Shown: one piece after another, positions 62,103 to 64,000 of the stretch
Numbering within the stretch: the first letter of the stretch is position 1
Layout of the letters: each line of letters starts with the position of its first letter
Source: CAWAND01 sp963797485
Lineage (GTDB): Bacteria; Chloroflexota; Anaerolineae; Anaerolineales; E44-bin32
Assembly: GCA_963797485.1 (NCBI GenBank)
Contig: CAWCPF010000003.1
Location: 1,054,001 to 1,118,000 of the forward strand
Length of the DNA stretch: 64,000 bases
Reading direction: 5' to 3'
Notes under the pieces: model-generated
What the model saw: the letters and a program-made list of their open reading frames with translations, nothing else
Databases searched by the model: none
What the model was told of the DNA's origin: nothing
Translations under genes and position numbers: made by a program

Positions 62103-63319
62103 ATGTCGGGTCTGAATGCCCCCGCTGATTTCGTGCGATTGGCTCTCATGATCGACCGTCATTTTCCCGGCTACGTGGATGCCTACTTCGGGCCACAGGA
62201 ATTGAGGGCTGAGGCCATGGAGGGCGGCATGCCCCCACTCGCCCTTCTCCAGGATTCTGCCGTCTCTATCGCCAAGTCAATCTCCGCCGACCCCAATCTC
62301 TCGCACGATCGCCGCGCCTTTCTGGAGGAGGAACTGCGCTCAATGCGCACGACCCTCCGAATCCTGGCAGGCGACGCCCCGGCCTTCGTTGACGAGGTGC
62401 GCCTGCTCTACGGCGTGACCCCTGCATGGGTTGACGAGCGTGTCTTCGAGGAGGCACACAGGACTTCTAGAGGACATCCTCCCTGGCACCGAGCCGCTGG
62501 CCGCGCGGGTCCAGAGCTTTCGGGAGAGATCGCGCGTTCCAGTGGAAGTCGCCTTTTCCGTCATCCGCGAGTTGCTCCAGGAATTCCGCAGTCGCACCAT
62601 GCGCCTATTCGGCCTTCCCTCTCAGGAGCGCGTTGAGCTCTCAGTCGTCAGCGATAAGCCATGGATGGCCTTCAACCACTACCTTGGGCGTGGAAGGTCT
62701 CGCATTGAGTTCAATGACGACTTTCCGATGGAAATATGGGACATGCCCACGACGGTGGCCCATGAGGCGTATCCAGGACATCATACCGAGTATGCGATCA
62801 AGGAAAGCAGACTCTTTGTCGGAGAGGGTCGAACTCGAGCACTCAATCGCTCTCAGCAACAACCCCTCCTCCCTGATCTCCGAAGGCATCGCATCGAACG
62901 CGCTCCTGGCCGTCGCCTCCGAAACTGAAATCGCGGCGACATTAACTGATTGTTACATTCGGGCAGGGCTCTCCGCGAGTGATTCGCTGCGCGCAACGAC
63001 CTTCATCTATGCCTGGCGCCGTCTTAAGAGCGTGGCGGACAATCAACTGTTGATGCTTCATCGCGATCAGGCGCCCGAGAATGAGGTAGTTGACTACGGA
63101 ATTCGGCACGGCCTCAGTACCCACGAGGACGAGGCCCGCTATCTTCGATTCTTCATGGACCCCCTTTCGAGATCCTACGCCTACAACTACACACTTGGGA
63201 GCGAGCTCATAGCTACGTTCCTCGATCGGGCGCCGGACAGGACGCGGGCCTTTCGGCACTTGCTCTCGGAGCCAGTGACACCTGCGCAGCTGCGCGAGCT
63301 CGGCTCGACGCCGATCTAA
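62103..63319 (+). pseudogene. cassette 48: DUF885-like metallopeptidase, two frameshifts
   Basis: ATG 62103 gives about 400 residues in three frame segments, breaking near 62460 and 62825. The zinc signature HEAYPGHH (about 62760-62785, in TTVAHEAYPGHHTEYAIKE) and the downstream SEGIASNALLAVASETEI (Glu ligand region) identify a DUF885/M2-like zinc peptidase. It ends SEPVTPAQLRELGSTPI. As read it is split before and after the active site. Confidence 0.72.
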
Positions 63320-63352
63320 GGCAAAGTCCCGGGACTCCTGCTGAGTATCAGC

Positions 63353-63488
63353 CCGATTTAGCCCTGGAAGACCACCGGGGACCTGCGGCCGGCCAGCCGC
63401 GGCGAATCGGGCCTGACATAGGTTCCAAGCGCTGGCCGGGCGGCGCCCTGCATAGAACGCAGGACTTCACATCTCGACGCCGTTATGC
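63353..63488 (+). repeat. attC48, class B lacking the left core
   Basis: The body begins at AGCCCTGGAAGACC; the usual TAACAACTCGATGG left end is missing. R' GTTATGC at 63482. Confidence 0.7.
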
Positions 63489-63514
63489 GGACCCATCGGG
63501 CGGGGGAGAAGTAT

Positions 63515-63619
63515 ATGGAGCCAGAGCCACTTACGGCCGAAGGAATTGAAGCCCCCCTTTTCGACGACCCCAAGTCGAGATATGATGACCATATCATTTC
63601 CAGCACTTCGGAGGTTTGA
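63515..63619 (+). CDS. cassette 49: 34-residue leader-like ORF coupled to the next gene
   Basis: ATG 63515 after CGGGGGAGAAGTAT encodes MEPEPLTAEGIEAPLFDDPK and ends TGA 63617-63619 overlapping the ATG of the VOC gene (TGATG). An acidic peptide with no known family; possibly a translational-coupling ORF. Confidence 0.4.
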   Translation: MEPEPLTAEGIEAPLFDDPKSRYDDHIISSTSEV

Positions 63620-64000
63620 TGAAGCGAGTCACGGGTATTGGCGGCATCTTCTTCAAAGCCAAAGACGCTCCGGCGCTACAGGCTTGGTATAAGCAGCACT
63701 TGGGAATCGATGTACAAGTCTGGGGCGGAGCCGCCTTCGATTGGACCGATGCCGAGGGCAAGCCGGTTGCAGGCACAACTGCCTGGTTGATCGATCCGCA
63801 AGAGAGTGATCACTTTGCTCCGAGCTCTGCTCCTTTCATGGTCAACTACCGAGTGGAAGACCTCCACGCCTTGGTCAAGGCCTTGAAGGAAGAAGGCTGC
63901 ACGGTGCTCGAGAAGATTGACGAATCCGAGTATGGGAAGTTTGCCTGGGTCATCGATCCAGAAGGAAACAAGGTAGAGCTCTGGCAACCGGCCGAAGGGC
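63619..64000 (+). CDS. cassette 49: VOC-family (glyoxalase-like) protein, 3'-partial
   Basis: ATG 63619 after GGAGG: MKRVTGIGGIFFKAKDAPALQAWYKQHLGIDVQ, then FMVNYRVEDLHALVKALKEEGCTVLEKIDESEYGKFAWVIDPEGNKVELWQP is a typical VOC/glyoxalase-like single domain. Runs off the right edge at about residue 127. Likely dimeric metal-dependent isomerase or binding protein. Confidence 0.88.
   Translation, partial: MKRVTGIGGIFFKAKDAPALQAWYKQHLGIDVQVWGGAAFDWTDAEGKPVAGTTAWLIDPQESDHFAPSSAPFMVNYRVEDLHALVKALKEEGCTVLEKIDESEYGKFAWVIDPEGNKVELWQPAEG

Larger units (their letters stand above)
20463..64000 (+). mobile_element. chromosomal (sedentary) integron gene-cassette array, open at the right edge
   Basis: At least 49 consecutive cassettes, each ending in a 69-180 bp imperfect palindrome bounded by a GCCTAAC-like R'' and a GTTAGGC-like R' core. 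The palindromes share internal sequence in a few classes. Recombination junctions (G^TT) fall between the genes. In many cassettes the first 10-12 bases are the reverse complement of the bases preceding the R'' core of the same cassette, as expected for a circle closed at attC. Nearly all genes point away from intI. Confidence 0.93.

Noticed and set aside
22786..63488. Regularly spaced palindromic repeats as a CRISPR array
   Set aside because: Repeats are 69-180 bp, end in GTTAGGC-like cores and are separated by 0.4-2 kb gene-bearing segments; this is an attC array.
35108..63488. Hairpin modules as tRNA anticodon-arm fragments (5-bp stem, 7-nt loop)
   Set aside because: Loops lack U33 and a purine at position 37 in a consistent pattern, and no other tRNA parts are nearby; the likeness is only in size.

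Overview
The window looks like a piece of a high-GC bacterial chromosome, most likely a Chloroflexota (Anaerolineae-like) genome assembled from an environmental sample. That assignment is an inference from gene content (paired membrane serine/threonine kinases with extracellular sensor domains, a FadN-type beta-oxidation operon, a phytol-kinase-like enzyme, KstR-like TetR control). No 16S or other phylogenetic marker is present.

Bases 1-19200 are ordinary chromosome: an FtsX permease and a secreted lipocalin-like (CrtC/AttH-type) protein, a phytol/dolichol-kinase-like protein, a two-domain extradiol-dioxygenase-like protein, an SRPBCC protein, then a fatty-acid degradation operon. The operon holds a TetR regulator with a perfect palindromic operator, two acyl-CoA dehydrogenases, a FadN-type hydroxyacyl-CoA dehydrogenase/enoyl-CoA hydratase, a thiolase and an SCP2 protein. 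It is interrupted by a small repeat-bracketed element carrying a four-helix-bundle (23S rRNA intervening-sequence) gene; a gene-less copy of the same bracket lies just before a tRNA-Glu(CUC). Two receptor-type Ser/Thr kinases and a VWA protein complete this part.

From 19258 to the right edge the window is a large sedentary chromosomal integron. A leftward IntI-type tyrosine recombinase gene (19258-20253) carries an in-frame amber codon at position 3. About 210 bp of attI/leader follow, then a rightward array of at least 49 gene cassettes covering about 43.5 kb and still open at base 64000. I located 48 attC sites (69-180 bp). The first three cassettes are tandem, related and gene-less. The rest carry mostly single small genes: two toxin-antitoxin pairs (VapBC-like, MazEF-like), three GNAT acetyltransferases, two RibD/DHFR-like reductases, VOC proteins, two DinB proteins, ASCH, HNH, cupin, YCII-like, DUF1801-like, CPBP protease, AlkA-like glycosylase, a PPOX/F420-type flavoprotein (reverse orientation), a DUF885 peptidase, a 599-residue GT-C-like glycosyltransferase and many small membrane proteins and lipoproteins. 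Two cassettes carry two genes each. Two insertion sequences (IS481-like and IS3-like) sit inside cassettes.

The most unusual signal is in the attC sites. Proximal sites are plain long palindromes. Distal ones are decorated at fixed positions with small stem-loop modules (4-5 bp stem, 7-nt loop, short conserved tail) whose stems vary with compensatory changes. Many genes here and in the flanking chromosome have frameshifts or in-frame stops. I cannot tell from one sequence how much is gene decay and how much is consensus error, so disrupted genes are marked as such with the break positions.
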